Source of the DNA: Amblyornis subalaris | Lineage: Eukaryota > Chordata > Aves > Passeriformes > Ptilonorhynchidae | Assembly: GCA_018881555.1 (NCBI GenBank) | Contig: JACAXG010000075.1 | Coordinates: forward strand, 3,020,477 to 3,084,476 | DNA length: 64,000 nucleotides | Direction: 5' to 3' | Part shown: piece after piece, positions 12,701 to 26,200 of the stretch | How positions within the stretch are numbered: position 1 is the first letter of the stretch | How the letters are laid out: every line of letters begins with the position of its first letter | Translations under genes and position numbers: made by a program | Notes under the pieces: generated by a model | The model's database searches: none | What the model was told of the DNA's origin: nothing | Seen by the model: only the letters and a program-made list of their open reading frames with translations

Positions 12701-15642
12701 ACGTGGAGCAGGTGACTCCCCAGTCTGTTGGACAGCTGGCGTGAGGTCTGTGTGGCCACACGTTGAAGGGGTTTGGGGAACTGGCCTGCTAAAAATAGCC
12801 ACAGTTTTTAACCTGCTGTGTTTTTCCAAGTGAAGAACAGCTTTACTCAGGCAGCGCGTTCAAAGTGCTGCAAGACTTCAGTCTTATTTCTGATTCAGAC
12901 ATTGACTATTTCCTGAGGAGTCTTTGATAGATTTTTTAACCTTTCTGTGACTCATTTTCCCACATGTCTGCTGAAGATAGTACGTGCTTCTGCTTCTGAA
13001 GCATTTTGAGTTCTGGAGATCAAGCCGAAATTACGCTGTGATTGTTGCCATTATAATATTCAATTCCAAATTATTTCTAACTTACTCAAAATTCTCTGCA
13101 TATGGTAAATGGAAGTGTGAACAGTAGCTCTTAAGGGGAATTCTAAATTGGATCTGTTCAGTAGTTTGAGCTGGCCAAAGAGAGAAATATCATCATACCT
13201 TGAGAAATAAACATTGTTAAATCATTTCCTTGTCTGAGGAGCACAAATTAACACAAGGCCAAGTATCTCTTCACAGTTCCTGCATCCATTACTCTTGTCA
13301 TTGCTTTTTCTCACTTAGGTATCTTCAGACTTAACTGTTTCTTTTTTGATTCTTTGTTCCTATGTGTCTTGTAATTTTTTTTTTTTTTTAATATTATCCA
13401 TTTGATGCTACTGGGTTTCCCCATCTGTTCTGCCACAGAGTCTGGGAATGTCAGTGAAATGAGACATGATAGCACAATATCTAGGTTCTGAACTGCAAAC
13501 CAAGAAATATTTCTTTCTGTCCCTTCTAATTGTCAGTATTTGGTGAGACAGACAATTTGCCAGCCTGGTTGGCAGCTATATGAAAGTATTCATGACCTAG
13601 CTTTATCTTTGTGAGACGTGAGGCAGAATTCCAAGGTCTGTAACAGCTCTTTTAAATGTTTATATGGGAAACCTCTGCAATTTGCAGAATAACATGAAAA
13701 GGTATGAAAATACTTGTCTGAAAAATAGAATCTTGCTGTCATTGACTGAGGAGAGTTGGAAGCTGATTTCTGGTGGTGTAATTTGTCAGGGATGCTGAAA
13801 CTGAAGATAAGCAGCCTGTGTTCTGGCAGAGGAGAGGGAACCAGTGAAGGAACAGAGGGGCAGAGAGAGTTAATAAATAGTGAGGAACTTTAAAGGAGGA
13901 TTCTGGTTGGATTTGGGGAGAGCAAGGTGAGGTTTGTCAGGACTAACGAAAGGATCCAGCAGGGAGGAAAGCCCAGATGAGGTTGTTTACAGCCTGTACA
14001 CACAGTTACAGTTTTATGCAAAAGGATGGCTGTATTTAAACATCATTTGGACGTATGGAAATTGGAGGGGTTACAGCAGGAAGCTGGCACTGCTCTCACT
14101 GACCAAGAACTGGATTGATGGAGAATTATCTGTGTCTGCTGCAAACAAGCAGATGCTGAAGAGAGAGAGGCAGATGCTTTTGGATGACAGGTCTAAGGCT
14201 GCCTGCAGAGAAATAAGAGCTGAAGTCAAGTGCTTAAATCCACAATTGCAGAATTAAGGTGGTATGACAGGAAGGGTTGAGCAGAATATTGGTGGTAATT
14301 CTATTGGCAAATATTGCAAAAAATCCCTCCCCCCGAGCAGACAGGATAAACAAGCTCATGCTGTAGGAGCCTGGGAGATAAGGGGGGGTCTCCAGGGCAG
14401 AGGGGTCAAATCAGGAGAGTGTGCAGGCATGTGGATGTGTCTGTAACAGGAAAGGGAGGCTTAGAGGGAGGGAATATTGTACTTCAGTGTCATTTGACAT
14501 GTGTACTATGGTGTTGATTTTTTCTTGAGAGCAATGAGATCCTACACAGGATCCCCATCCTTTAGTTCCCTCCACGCCTTGTAATTGCCAATACGTGACC
14601 ACGTGTTTTGCTCTACTGTTACCCCTTGATCTCTGTGCCAGTTTCCTCAGGGAGGAAGGGGAATGGTCCCCCACCGTTTTCCTATGTATTATGTAAAACT
14701 TGTGGGTTATGAGGGACTTTAAGTTGACATTTTTGGGCGGATGATGTTCATGCTTGTGCTCCATGCTCTCCATCTCTCCTCTTTCCATGTCCAGTGCAGA
14801 ATCTGGAGGGATGCTCAGGACCTGTCGGTGCAGTTGGTTGTGAAAGATCTCAAGATGAACACGTAACACAAACCTAACACTCTGTGCACTAAAGTTCTTG
14901 TGAACGGAGAAATACCCTTTATAGCATCATAGAAANTGAGCATGGCTTGAACTTTCAGCACCTGGATTAATGATCAACCTGTAGGTTTGACTGAATATTG
15001 AGAAAATAAGGAGCAGATGTAACTTGACAGAGAGAAATGGGAAAGGACCTTGAGTCTCGCAGTAGTTGGCCTATATTTGTGTGTGATTTGCAAGTGGTTG
15101 CTCTCCTGATCCCCTCTGCATCCCCAGATTCTTCAGATCTGTGCACATGAAGCTGGTGAGGGAGCACAGTTTGGGGCATCAGCAAGTCATCAAACTAAGA
15201 TTTGTACTTTCATAACCTTAAAGTGTTTGAGCATCTTTATACCATGGAACCAGTTCATTTAGTGATAAATGTGCACCAGCCTGTGACAGGAGTAGTTATC
15301 ACATCAGTAAACACTGGATTGAGCTGACAGCTATGTGCAATAGTTTCAATTTCTGTGAAATCCAAGTAAGAAAGGAAAATCAGAGGTTTTCTTTTTGCTG
15401 TAGCTGGGGTTTAGGGGTACATTTGAGTGCTCACGGATGGCTCTCTGCTCTCATGATGTGTGCAGCTAAACCTGCTGACTTTCTGACACTGTTCTTGATT
15501 AAATGGAAATCATATGACTCAGACCCATTAGACCATCACATAGTAGGTAAAGCTGTACTCTAATGAATGCAGTGTGAATGATGAAGTATAATAAATGTTA
15601 ATGGTGAAGAATTCTGTTAGAACTTGTCACTTGGATATGAAT

Positions 15643-15676
15643 TATAGGTACTATAATAGACGTATAGGTACTATAA
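15643..15676 (+). repeat. Exact 14-base direct repeat, 20 bases apart
   Basis: The unit tataggtactataa occurs at 15643-15656 and again at 15663-15676. It is a near-palindrome and lies in NCOR1 intron 1. Confidence 0.85.
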
Positions 15677-17099
15677 AGCATACAACTGTGCTGTAGTATT
15701 GCTTGGAAGAGAAATTGTTGTTTTTTCTTTGATTTTTCATAGCTGAAAATCAGGTTTAAAAGGTAAATCTAAATTAGTCTCATTATTCTGGTAGTCCAAC
15801 GTGTAAAGCTCTGTTTGATGGAGAGTTAAGAGCGAAAAATCCCCCAACCAGAACAGGAATGATAAAATATGTTAGATAAACCTTAAGATCTGTTTGTATA
15901 GTTTGCTTTTTGCTGAGCTGATTTTGTCTACTGACTGTTCATGGAAAATGCAGTTCAGAAGTATAACTTTACAGGTGATGTTTGTGAAAGGCTATGCATT
16001 AATGTGCTTTGAAACGTAGCCATTGAGGCAGGGACCTTTATTTGAAGGTCTGATATGTCTGCTGGGCTCTGGGCAAGAGGTTGAGAATTTGCTCCAGACC
16101 TGATAGAGTTCTGTATTTAATAAACAGGCTCCAAGGATTACATCTTTTGAGCTATCAGAGAGAAATATTTTCTGTTCAAAATATATTTATGTCCCACTTT
16201 TTTGCTTAGAGCTGTAATTTACCTGCCCAAAGCACTGATGGAGGTGCAGGGTTTAATCAGTTTATTTGGATCTTCAGCAGCTGAAACTATACCCAGTCTC
16301 AGGCATGCTCAGATTTTGATAGTGAACTTTCCTGGCATTTTGCAGTGTTTAAAATCTTTCCCCAGTCAGTTTGCAGTTCAGTGTTTGCTCTTCATCTGCA
16401 GCTGGAGAATGGAATAGAGGCAAAGTAGTCATTGATTGTCAACTAAGCAGGATTGTTTTAAGGCTTTGTAGGATATTCAGTTCCTGGCATCCTGTAGGAC
16501 ACAAACTATGCTGGCATTTGAAGCAGAGCTGGTTTTCTGCTTTGTGAGTGCCTTTTTTACTGACTACAGTTAGGCTGCTNTTGGGTGGTAATGGCATTCA
16601 GGGCCTGACTAATACACTGTGGTGTGATGAAGTGTAGGTGACACTGAGTGCAGCAGCCCTAAGACTACCTGAATGTGAAAGTCAGAAACAGTTCATGGAA
16701 TCCAACAACTTTGTGCAAGAAACGAAAGTGAACTTCATGTTGTACTAAGGAAATTTACTGTGAATGCAGAGTCCGACTACAGACTATTCTAACTTCTTTA
16801 ACATTTATTTAAAGTGACCTACTTTCCTTCTAAAATTCTCCTAATTCAATTGGTAACTGGTAAAATGATATATTCTGACAGTATAATCCTCAAATCTCTG
16901 TGTAGACAATGCTGACACGTCTCATTTTGAGCCCATTTAAGACCCGTTAACATGTTTCAGACTGGAGTAACCTATTAAATAAATACATCAGGAAAAAGCT
17001 TTTACTGGTAATGGTTGTTTTGCTTAGGTGACTATGGCTGTAATGTATTGTGAGTACATCTGGTACTTCAGTGCTTATCAGCGATCTTTTTTCCTTTAG

Positions 17100-17277
17100 G
17101 CGGTTTCCTAGAAACATGATTGCTTGCCGGTCTTGATCTCACAGCTTTGTGGAGACTTCTTCCCTGATAATGTCAAGTTCAGGCTACCCTCCGAACCAAG
17201 GAGCTTTCAGCACGGAGCAGAGCCGGTACCCGCCCCACTCTGTGCAGTACACCTTCCCCAGCACCCGACACCAGCAG
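17100..17277 (+). CDS. NCOR1: NCOR1 exon 2, first coding exon (residues 1-36)
   Basis: The acceptor ctttag/G precedes 70 bases of leader. The ATG at 17170-17172 has A at -3 and begins [20 protein letters not shown], the known NCOR1 N terminus. The exon ends CAG/GTAAGG in phase 0. A six-codon upstream ORF lies in the leader part. Confidence 0.95.
17116..17136 (+). other. Six-codon upstream ORF in the NCOR1 leader
   Basis: An ATG at 17116 (A at -3) opens Met-Ile-Ala-Cys-Arg-Ser and stops at 17134-17136, 33 bases before the NCOR1 start codon. Any transcript containing exon 2 carries it. It may limit initiation at the main start; that role is inferred. Confidence 0.6.
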
Positions 17278-20200
17278 GTAAGGAGGGCAGCCCGGAGCCT
17301 CGGCCGCAGCCAGGCTGCACTTCAGGTGCTGCCGTGCCAAACGGGATTATTTTTGTTTTTCCGACGGAGCTGACACAAGTGGTTCGCGTTTGAAAGCAGT
17401 GCGGTGGCACAGCCATGCGCCCCGCTGGGGAGAGCTGCTGCCAGGCAGATAAAAACTTGCGGGCTGGTTCCTTCTGGTTTGTTTTGCCCTCCTTGCACTG
17501 CATTTTGCTTCTTCGAGATTATATATTGGTCTGCTTTTTTACCTTTTTTTCTGGACGGAAAANTGAGTTTTATAATTCTGTATCTTCATCACGGATTTAT
17601 ATTTATTAATATAAATTTCCTGGTTTTATCATTGGTTTCTCATGGTTTGAATAAATTCAGGAGGGATTGTGTTCCTAAACTTTTGTGGCAGTATTGGGCT
17701 AGATTCTCTGTAAGGTAAATGTGGTACTTGTCAAACTTGTGTGCAAGGTGGAGAACGTGTAAAAACTTGCNTTCCACTGATTTTTTTCTGAAGCAGCTGT
17801 ACTGATGCTTCCAGCTGAGTTCTGCTGGCCACAATGGGAGTACTGGATTTCNAAGGATATCCTACTTGGCCATTTCTGCCAGGCATTTATTCTGCCATCC
17901 TATGCTCTGTGGAGGACCAGCTGTTGTTCTTCCAACAGTTCAGATTTCNCTCATTTTAATGAAACTCTCCTCCTGCTGCAGTTCCTTTGGATGTTTTCTT
18001 CCACTTCCATGTTAGCAAAAGGAAATTCAAAAATCAGAGCTTTTTGGCTTGCTCCATGTTTATTTTTAGCTAATTTATGAAAACTAAATCTCATGGGTAA
18101 TGATCTATTACATGTCTTGTAGAGCTTCTCTGTGGTTAGTGCCAGCTGCATATAATTTTTAAAAGCAAGTGGTTGATGACACAGATATNCAAATAAATAG
18201 TCTTGTACCTCACTTTGATTGTAAATCGTATGAAGATGCATCTTGTGTGACTCTTAGTCCTGATTGATAGTGTCTGATATAAAAATGTCTTGAGGTGATA
18301 ACAAAAGAAATTGCCTCGAGGTTGCCAAAATACATTCTTCTTTTACCATGTCGCAGTTGGATGTGCAAAACTGATTTTGAAGGATATTTTTTAGAGGATC
18401 TTCATCTGCTGCTGACTCATTTGTGTTTTGTTAGAAGTTGTTAATAAGTTAGATGGAATTCCTGGCGTAAATATTTAGTCTCTTTAAAGTTCATTTAAAT
18501 GAACTGCTGTTGCAAACACTTTTTGAGCTGAAATAAGACTTCGTTGACCTGGTGTAACTCTGTTGGAAATGATCGTGATCACAGCGCTTTTGATCCCGGC
18601 TCCGCCTTTGTTCCCATTAACACGAGCAGTGTTTCCCTCAGGAATTTGCCGTTCCCGATTACCGCTCGTCTCACCTGGAAGTCAGTCAGGCCACNCAGCT
18701 CCTGCAGCAGCAGCAGCAACAGCAGCAGCAGCTCCGGCGCAGGCCCTCCCTGCTCTCCGAGTTCCACCCGGGCTCTGACAGGTGAGGAGGCTGAGTTTGA
18801 AGTGTGTGAACAGCAACCTTGTGCGTGCAGCTGCTCTGGGGTTAACTGAGGACACGGAGGGTGGACAGCAGCAGTGAATCAGATGTTGGAGTTTACTTTC
18901 GGTTTGCCAATATCCTCCTCCTCGCTTCGTGGGGGGTGTTGAGGAATGGTCAGTGTGCGTCGTTATTAGTACTGTTGGGAGGTAGGTTCAACAAAGTTTT
19001 CAGACAGNGTCAAGCATTTGTTTGGGTATATGCTTGAAGAACATGAAGTGTACTCTGAACATGAAATTTAGAGATTAAAAACCCCCTACAGATTAGAATA
19101 ATATTAGCTGGATTGTAGTAAGTTAGCAGGAATATACTTCTGTTTAGGGGAGAGATTAAAATATGGTTTATGCACTCAATCCTTTAGTGTATTAGTCTGC
19201 TGATACACAGCAAGTGGTACTGCCTGTAACAACTCTTCTTGCACTTGGTGCTTGTAAAAACCTTTTTTTGCCTTGGACTCTTAGGAGGAATATCTGCTAG
19301 GAGCAACTTTATGTGCAGGATTACTGCTGGAGGTTTATTTTGGCTATAACTGACTGATCTGGTTCTGAACAAATACCCATGATGAATGTTATGTAAATAC
19401 TGGTCTGGCTTAAAATCTCATTAGGATATTCCCAGAAATAACTTGATGATAGTGAAATCTGGGGCTTCCATATTGCCTTCATCTTGTGTCAGCAAAATGT
19501 CAGTAAGGCTCTGTTTTAATGCTGAGAATCACAGAAGCCTTTCGAGTTCTCAAAACTTGAGTTTATAGCAGTAGTAAATCACACCCCCCCCAGACTGTAA
19601 ATTTGTAAAAGCTTATTTGGTAGTTCTGGCAAACTGCAGGAAACTGCTGCTGTCATCTCTTCAGTGGCACTTCATAGAAAGACATTGAAGCATATGAGGG
19701 TCTTTTATGGACATCCTGTGCACTGCACTGTGAAGCAGCAAGTGATAACTGTTCTTGTGCCTTTTTCTGAGAAGGAGTCTTAAAGTGACTCATGGATTGA
19801 ATCAATGACTGTTTCTGTCATAGAGCAGCATTTTAGTAGAGATCAAGTTCCAAACAGACTCATGGCTCCTCTCAAGCGTTCTGTGTATGTTTAAAAATTA
19901 TTTGACTGCAAAAATTAAATAATGAAGCTGTTGTGGCCATCTTCAGTGTAATATAGTACTGTATTTTTCTCATGGATTTTTTTGTGTGTTTATAATTGGA
20001 ATCAGAGCTTTGATTTGAACAATATCATTGNAGCAGTGCTGAGTTTCTTTAAGGGTTTTTAACGATAGGAGTTCCTTTCATTTAAGATTCAAGTTCACTT
20101 TCTCTTTTCCAATGGATTTTAACTGTTGTATTTTTGAAAGTCATAGTTAAAAACATTTATCTGCTTTACTGTTTAGAAGTAGCTTCACCAAATTGAATCT

Positions 20201-23200
20201 CCTTTATAACAGAAAAGGATTGAGGAACACCAAGTATTTTTCTTATGTCAAAAATGTGTACTTTAATAGTTTATCTCTTCTTTATATTAGGCCTCAGGAA
20301 AGGAGAACTGGATATGAACAGCAGTTTCATCCAGGTCCATCTCAGACAGACCATGATTCACTGGAATCTAAGCGACCACGTCTTGAACAAGTGTCNGATT
20401 CCCATTTCCAGCGTGTCAGTGCAGCTGCTGTCTTGCCTTTAGTACATCCTCTGCAGGAAGGGTTGAGATCTGCAGATATTAAGAAGGTAAAAGCCATTTT
20501 CTGTTAATGCTGAAGGTCTAAGTTTCTATGTTGCAGTGAGCTACGAAATTTTTTTTGTGTTAAGTAATTCTTTTATTTGTTTAGGTTTTTTCTTTAATCC
20601 CAGAAATTTACACCTTATCAGAAGCTGTGATCATGAGTCAGTGTTACTCTCTTATCCAGTCTGTCTCAAACACAGTAAGGAGGCTGGAATTCTGAGTTCC
20701 CACTACTCTCTTAAGTCACTCAAACCTCAGTTGTAAAATGATTATAGCATAGTGCATGAAATATTTCTGCTTTTCATTTGAAAGCTGCTGGCAAATGCAT
20801 GCAAGTCCATTTTTTTCTGTAATTAACATTTGTACTGAGTAGTCAAAGTACTTCCTTCCGCCCCCTTTTCCCTTTTAAGCATTTGAAATGAATCTGCTTA
20901 TTTACATAACACTAATTATACTCGTCACTGTCTCATTTTGGCTAAATCTAAGATGATCTAGTTTGGGATGGGTATTTTCTATTGTAGATACTGAATATTA
21001 GAGCTAAATTCAAGAGAGCCTCAGATTTATAACCGCAACTAAATCCAGATGTGATTTATCAGGCTGGTCATGATTATCTTGAAGAATATCCCCCTCAGTA
21101 TTTGTGCAGAGTATTGAGGAGTGGCTCTCAAGTAACCCTTCCTTTAAAAAGAAAAGTGACTTTACATTTATGAAGATGTNTTTGCAAAAAGGAAATATTT
21201 TGGTCTTATTTTGCTTTCAAGGTAAATACTGCAGTATGATTTTTTTTTAAAAGTGGACTTTGAAATTACAGTATCATTAATGGGCTGTCAGTTAATTCTA
21301 AAATATTTAGAGCATTATTAAAACTTGAACTTGGCCTCTTGACAGAGAGAGAAATAACTGGAAATTGTTGCTAATTCCTGGGTGTTTGGTTACTGAGTGC
21401 TCATCCCCACATTATGACTGATTTCTCTCAATCTCCCCCTTCATCTCCTGTCCCCATCTAAGGACCCAGCTTTTGGAGGAAAGCATGAGGGACCATCTTC
21501 TCCAATTTCTGGTCAGCCTTGTGGGGAGGACCAAAATGCTTCACCTTCCAAGCTGTCAAAGGAAGAATTGATCCAGAGCATGGACCGCGTCGATCGCGAA
21601 ATTGCGAAAGTGGAACAGCAAATCCTTAAACTGAAGAAAAAGCAAGTAAGCATAGCAGACACTGCTATTGTTTTCTGCCAGTGAAAAAGGTGCNGAAAAA
21701 CTTCATTTGGTGGTGCTGGTGGTGAATTTTTTGGTTACATGAACCAAATAAAGTTGAAAAGGAAAGGCTATGTGTACGATTTGAAGTAAGTTGGACATCA
21801 CGTAGTTTTAAACATTTTTGATAGTAGGAGGAAGCCACGTAGGAACAGCAGCAGTAGATGGGTTTATATTTGAAACTGCTGTGAAACAAGGGCACTGTGA
21901 CTGTAATTTCAGCTTCAGAGCTGCCTGCTGACTGAGGGGAGGATCATCTTTCTTCTTTCACAGTCTGTGCAAGGGGAGAATCCCTTCCATGCATCTCTAA
22001 AACCAGAGCTTGTACAAAAGTCCCTGGGCAAGAGATCCTAACATCTGTAGCNGAGGTTAGCCTTGGTGGAAAGTGTAGTAGGAGGGGTGTGAATAAAAAC
22101 AGAGAGCAGAGAAATAAAGGAGGAAATATCACTTTTTTTTTGTATGGTCCTGGCTATGCTTTGCATCGGAGAGCTGCGCTTCAGCCATTGGAAGCAAAGG
22201 AAGTGTTTGCTGGCAGTAGTTGTTGCTTTCCCAGTAGCTGTTGTGGCCAAGTAAACCCACCCTTCAATCGAGGCATCTGTTAGTCATTGACAAAAACAAA
22301 GTCCTTGTTTCCTTTTCCTTTTCTGACTTTCAAAGATCCAGATAGAAAAAGTGCCAGCTTTACTTTTTTGTAGCTGGACCTCTGGAGGAAATGAGAGTTA
22401 CAGTGTAGGATTTGTTAACTTGTAGGTCCAGCAAACAGACAACTTTTGGGAGTGTGTGTTTTTATGGTCTGGAAGCGTTTAATTATCTCTGAATTTTAAT
22501 GAACTGTACAGTGACCTCCAGCGGAAAAACAAAAAAGGATGTCACTGAGTACCTGTTTGTGTGTTAATGATGCTTATCTGTTTGTTCACTTTTCCACAAA
22601 ATCAGCAAGTACTGTGCATCTCATCTGTGAAGGTTCAGTTGTGCACATTTGTACGTGATTTGACTTTAAAAAAATACCGAGGTGCTGTTGCAATAATTGA
22701 GCCCATGTCTTAGGGCATTCTGCTAAAATTTTAGGATTTGAATTCTTGCACAGAGCCAGGACTGTAAGGCAGGATGGATCCTTGGTGTCAGAAGTTCTTT
22801 GCTCTATGTTTGTGGCAGGCATGGGTGAAGGATATTTAAAAAAATGAAGATGTCACTGAACCAGATTTATTTGCCGTGAAAGTAAATCACTGCAGTGTAG
22901 TAGCCAGGAAAGGATTACAGGGGTTTTTTTGCTGCTGGTATTTTTTTGCTTGTTTGGTATTGTAACAGTCTTGGAACTTTAATGCATGTGGAGTGGTTTA
23001 TTTTTGCTGTGAAGTACCTTTAGAATGATGTTCTCCGTGGAGTGTTACAAGGACTTTTGTACCTTTTAAAACCCTAAGACAGCAGTAATGGTGACACTTG
23101 AACATCTACAATGTAGAAAGGCAGCTCTGTGTTTATTTCCTCTGTGAGAAGGCAGAGCTGATGTAACTGTTCTCCAAAGTTGATATTCTGTTTAAAGTTA

Positions 23201-26200
23201 AATAATGATACATTACAAAGTGACAATGGCTTTAACTGCCAAGCTGAAACAAGTCTGATTCAAGGCAGGTGAGTTCTTGTAAACAGGTAATTTGGGTTAC
23301 CAATAGTACAAAAAATAGTGTTGTAATTGTCCCTGTGGGCATCAAAACCATTTCATTCATTCCTTGTCAGTGAAAAGGCGAAATGAGAGGCAGTGCTGTT
23401 GATCAGCTGCGTATTTTATCTCTGGTGACTAATTACTGGTGGGGGGAACATGGATGGCTGATTCTCTTTCTTTGGTCTCTTAGCAACAACTTGAAGAAGA
23501 AGCTGCTAAGCCTCCCGAGCCAGAGAGGCCTGTGTCCCCTCCCCCCGTGGAACAGAAACACCGCAGTATTGTCCAGATTATTTACGATGAGAACCGGGTG
23601 AGTGGCGCCTGCACCTCGCTGAGGTGGCTCTGACTGACCCAGGCTGCTGAGCTTCATTAGGCCTTCATTTACTTCAGTAGGGCAAGTTTTGCTTCTGTTT
23701 TACCGATTTGCCCACCCCTCTTTTAATATTCATTTCTTGAAATGAAAGGCACTTGCATGACATTTTTATTCTTGATCACAGGATCTTTCTTCTGTCTTGT
23801 AAGCAGTCTGANCTGTGGGTCTCATCCTTAGACCCTTTTGCTGAGGTGGATGGATTGCAGATATATATAAACATACATATATATCTTTTTAAGTGTGTGA
23901 TATGAAAAATGCCTCAGAAATGTATCTTGAATTCTCTGTTCCTCACATGAGCTGACAAACTTGGCTGAAGACTACATTTAAATGAGCTGAAGGGAAAAAG
24001 CTGCATATGCTGTAGGATTCTGTGCCTTCTTCATAAACTCTTCTGGCACTTAAGACTTGGGTACAAGAACAGATATGAAGAAGTAATAGATTGGTGAATT
24101 ATGAGCTCGTGTTGTTTAAGTGGTGAGAAAAATCCAGGAGCTCAGTAGTATTGCCAACAGTAATAGCAAAAGTGCTTCCTGCCTTTTTTTTTTTCCCATG
24201 GTAGTTTGAGATTAGGGAGTCAGATATCTGGGGGTTTGAAAATATTGTGATCTTCTGTGAGAGTGGTTTGTTTAATTTCCCAATTTTATTTTGTACTTTA
24301 GAGGAATAGCTAACTTCTATTACAATAGGCTGTTTTTGAAAATTTGAGGAGGTAAAAAACCCTGCAAAACAATACTCGATTTTGTGCAGTGGAACTGTGT
24401 CCCAGCATTCCAAGCGAGGAAGGGTCAGAATTATTTTGAGATCTTCACTTAGTGTGGATGAAGGACCTTTGACACTTTGTGTGTTTATGTACAGGTGGAT
24501 TCACACTCCCAGATTGGGCAATTGGAGAATTTTAGTCTCTTAATTCCATTTCTTGAAGTCCATTTTATCGGACGCCTTTCTTCCTCTTTATAATTATTTG
24601 CTGTATTATTAAATGCATATTCTTTTTGAACTGCAGAGGTCAGTTCCTGCTTTTATGCTCTATCAGCTTCCAGACTTGGAGCTCAGAGTCATAACTGCAT
24701 AGCTCAAGTACAGGTTTCTTTATTTGCTGAGGCAACATTACAGAAGTAGGTTAAGAAGGATCTCTTATGGTCAGGCAGGGTTTTAGCAGAGAACATTGAG
24801 TTCAGATCCACATTCGACATGAACTTCAAAGGATATACTCAGCCTATACCAAAAAAATCTTATTTGCAGAAAAAAGCAGAGGAAGCTCACAAGATTTTTG
24901 AAGGTCTTGGTCCAAAAGTTGAATTGGTAAGTTGTGGAATTCTGTTTCTTTTCTTTTGTTCTATTTTCCGTGTTGCCAGTTGCTCTAATTCTGTTGTGGT
25001 GAACAGTTGTAGTTCTGTGATTATGTATAGAAGAGGTGTGTGTTTAAATGCACTGGTGAATTGGGGCTTGAGTGAGTTCATTGGCCACAGAAGTGTGATT
25101 TTTAAAATAGATTTGAATCTATTTGAGAGAACAGTTTGAAGTATAAAAAAAAATGAAGTACTGTTACATACATAAGTAGTTATAATTAATTTTAAGTGAT
25201 AAAATCTATGCTCTGTGCTGAATAGCTTGTAGTTCCTTCAGCTCTGCTGCATTTCAGATTGAGTGCACTATTGTCAGAATACTAAAATATTGTTAAATGT
25301 GTTGCATGCACTTTTAGAGTTACATGCATTGAAAACTGCTAAGTGTTCCTTTCTCATCCAAAATTGCAGCCCCTTTACAACCAACCATCAGACACCAAGG
25401 TCTACCATGAAAACATCAAAACGTGAGTGCTTTAATACCTTGTCCTTGTGCCATTCAGGAGATCTGGACTTAAACATTAATTCACATTTTTCATTGTGTT
25501 TCCAAATAGGATGTGTGTGTTTTAACCATAATTAAAAGCTTCCAGTCCATGTAACTTTCTGATTTCTTTATTGTAAAACAGTTCTGCAAGAACTGCATTA
25601 TGTGTACTGAAGGCAGAGGGAAACCCTGACTTTTTATCTTCATTTAAAGACAAAAATAGATCGTAAAACTGAAGTTTGTTGTCCTTTAAAAACTTCTTTT
25701 AAAAAGAGTAATTCTTGCTCCCCTCCATCAAATAAATTCGTGCAACAGTTCCAAAGCACTTATTTCTTGAATAATATATTGTAAAACCTGTAACTTTAGG
25801 GCTGAATTGCAGAGACTTTTTTCCCCTAAAAGCATAATAGCTTAAACCAAATTTTCTCATTTTAGCAAATTATCTCTCTTGTGGTAAAGGAGAGCAGCTT
25901 CCTTGAAATTGGAACCTTTTGTGTCTCAATTGCTTATTCCAGCCATCTTCAAGAATCTCCTGTCTGAAAAAATACAGTATTAGGTGATTTAGGTATCTCG
26001 ACTTCATTGGGAATTTTCCTTATTTTTTACCCAGAAACTATTCTTCATAATAAAGATCTGGCATCTAGAATTTATATGGGTTTTTTTGAGTAGTTTTGAA
26101 GTGCTTGATTCTTATGTAGTTCACTTTTTTCCCTAATTTTGTTTTCCAGAAACCAGGTGATGAGGAAAAAGCTGATCCTATTCTTTAAAAGAAGAAACCA

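Larger units (their letters stand above)
4220..17099 (+). other. NCOR1: NCOR1 intron 1 (12.9 kb)
   Basis: This is the long first intron, between the donor at 4220 and the acceptor (ctttag) ending at 17099. It is mostly AT-rich unique DNA. I see a GGCA tetranucleotide run (9747-9762), a 15-base T run (13375-13389) and two short duplications (10868-10901 and 15643-15676). Open frames of up to about 150 codons occur, for example 13934-14257 and 14411-14869 (minus), but none resembles a known protein. No RNA gene was recognised. Confidence 0.75.

Noticed and set aside
13934..14257. 107-codon frame in NCOR1 intron 1
   Set aside because: It lacks an ATG at its start, resembles no family I know, and has no splice or promoter context.
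17149..17169. In-frame GTG seven codons upstream of the NCOR1 ATG as an earlier start
   Set aside because: The conserved protein begins MSSSGYPP at the ATG, and non-ATG initiation has no support here.
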